From assembly GCA_003210735.1 (NCBI GenBank), contig QCUM01000001.1, positions 1-64,000 of the forward strand: a stretch of 64,000 bases of DNA, given 5' to 3'. Shown piece by piece: positions 63,676-64,000 of this stretch. Origin of the DNA: Synechococcus sp. AG-679-D13. GTDB taxonomy: Bacteria; Cyanobacteriota; Cyanobacteriia; PCC-6307; Cyanobiaceae. The notes under the pieces were generated by a model, which saw only the letters and a program-made list of their open reading frames with translations, did not search any database and had not been told where the DNA came from. The number at the start of each line of letters is the position of its first letter. Position 1 is the stretch's first letter. A program made the translations under genes and the position numbers.

Positions 63676-63787
63676 CGATTGGCTTTCCCGACTGCAGCTT
63701 GCACAAAGCGAACTGCGGGCGGAAGTGGGCCTAGAAATCCGAGAACTTGCAAAACATAAGAAGGCTGAGCCCCCAAGCCACTGGTGA
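63662..63787 (+). CDS. Candidate 41-residue micro-protein
   Basis: GTG start; VIDWLSRLQLAQSELRAEVG, then LEIRELAKHKKAEPPSHW. A single charged amphipathic helix with a short tail. The start is uncertain and overlaps the divergent frame at 63529-63675. Confidence 0.35.
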   Translation: MGSVIDWLSRLQLAQSELRAEVGLEIRELAKHKKAEPPSHW

Positions 63788-63905
63788 AAATGCTTAGATC
63801 AGCAACCCGTAACAACGACGGTCACATAAGGCACAGATCTTCGCCTTCAACGTCTATTCCAGGCAATTCACGCCTACCTACGCCCGCCCATCTGCCCGGA
63901 ACGAA

Positions 63906-64000
63906 CTAAACGCTGGCCTCCAGTGTCAAAGCAGAGCTCATACGCTTCTCTTCCTGGACGAGGAAATCAGCCCACATGCCCACAAGGAAGCTGAGGGTGT
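63906..64000 (-). CDS. 3' end of a gene running past the window (partial)
   Basis: The minus strand frame is open from the window edge to TAG at 63906-63908 and encodes LSFLVGMWADFLVQEEKRMS, then SALTLEASV. The composition is protein-like with Trp and acidic residues. The rest lies outside the window. Confidence 0.5.
   Translation of the reverse strand, partial: TLSFLVGMWADFLVQEEKRMSSALTLEASV

Larger units (their letters stand above)
62079..63905. other. Long gene-poor tract with several short frames
   Basis: About 1.8 kb without a gene longer than 60 codons that looks real. A longer + frame (62189-62629) has Cys/Pro/Arg-rich noise-like composition and is not called. Short frames with better composition are listed separately. 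A hairpin lies at 62846-62884. Confidence 0.5.

Overview
The window looks like a chromosome segment of a marine picocyanobacterium, most likely a marine Synechococcus. The evidence is phycobilisome genes (apcF, pcyA), chlorophyll and tetrapyrrole genes (chlP, hemA), a cyanobacterial class II FBPase/SBPase (glpX), the NblS partner sipA, an NtcA-type nitrogen promoter in front of glnA, and densely packed genes with short or overlapping junctions. No rRNA, tRNA, CRISPR array, intact insertion sequence or prophage was recognised.

Layout. 0-1.6 kb: a small ferredoxin gene and two overlapping unknown ORFs. 1.6-14 kb: glnA with its NtcA site and terminator, apcF, an aminotransferase, tadA, a PLP decarboxylase, a membrane GTPase, lspA-bioY, sipA, a pair of M16 peptidases and pcyA. 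13.4-16.1 kb: a DevBCA-type exporter. 16-35.6 kb: housekeeping genes: glycosyltransferase, rpsB-tsf, recG, ferredoxin-sulfite reductase, glyS, chlP, two M15 peptidases, typA, then an envelope/lipid-transport run (LptA-like, lptB, lptF/G-like) and ccsA. 35.6-40.9 kb: an A+T-richer island of small unknown, secreted or membrane proteins, including a frameshifted glycine-rich secreted peptide gene, a histidine-phosphatase lipoprotein and a hexanucleotide repeat. 40.9-48.8 kb: central carbon metabolism (rpe, glpX, hemA, glgC, gnd, pgl). 48.8-53.1 kb: ilvD, a divergent upp-like gene, a lumenal pentapeptide-repeat protein and a His-rich CobW-family GTPase. 53.1-55.1 kb: a second A+T-rich island with tandem micro-ORFs, a small lipoprotein and a paralogue of a protein from the first island. 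55.1-61.4 kb: transporter, DUF389 protein, SDR, LOG and HIT-like proteins. 61.4-64 kb: an RHH-regulator pair followed by a tract with several very short candidate genes.

The core genes fit a photoautotroph: nitrogen assimilation (glnA), light harvesting (apcF, pcyA, chlP, sipA), the Calvin cycle and oxidative pentose phosphate pathway (rpe, glpX, gnd, pgl), glycogen (glgC) and sulfur assimilation (sir). The less explained material is in the three gene-poor tracts. The best candidates for undescribed biology there are the paralogous small-protein family shared by the two islands, the broken glycine-rich secreted peptide, the tandem micro-ORFs at 53.7-54.1 kb, and the RHH plus GIY-YIG-like pair at 61.4-62.1 kb. 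All functional statements rest on reading motifs by eye; no database search was run.
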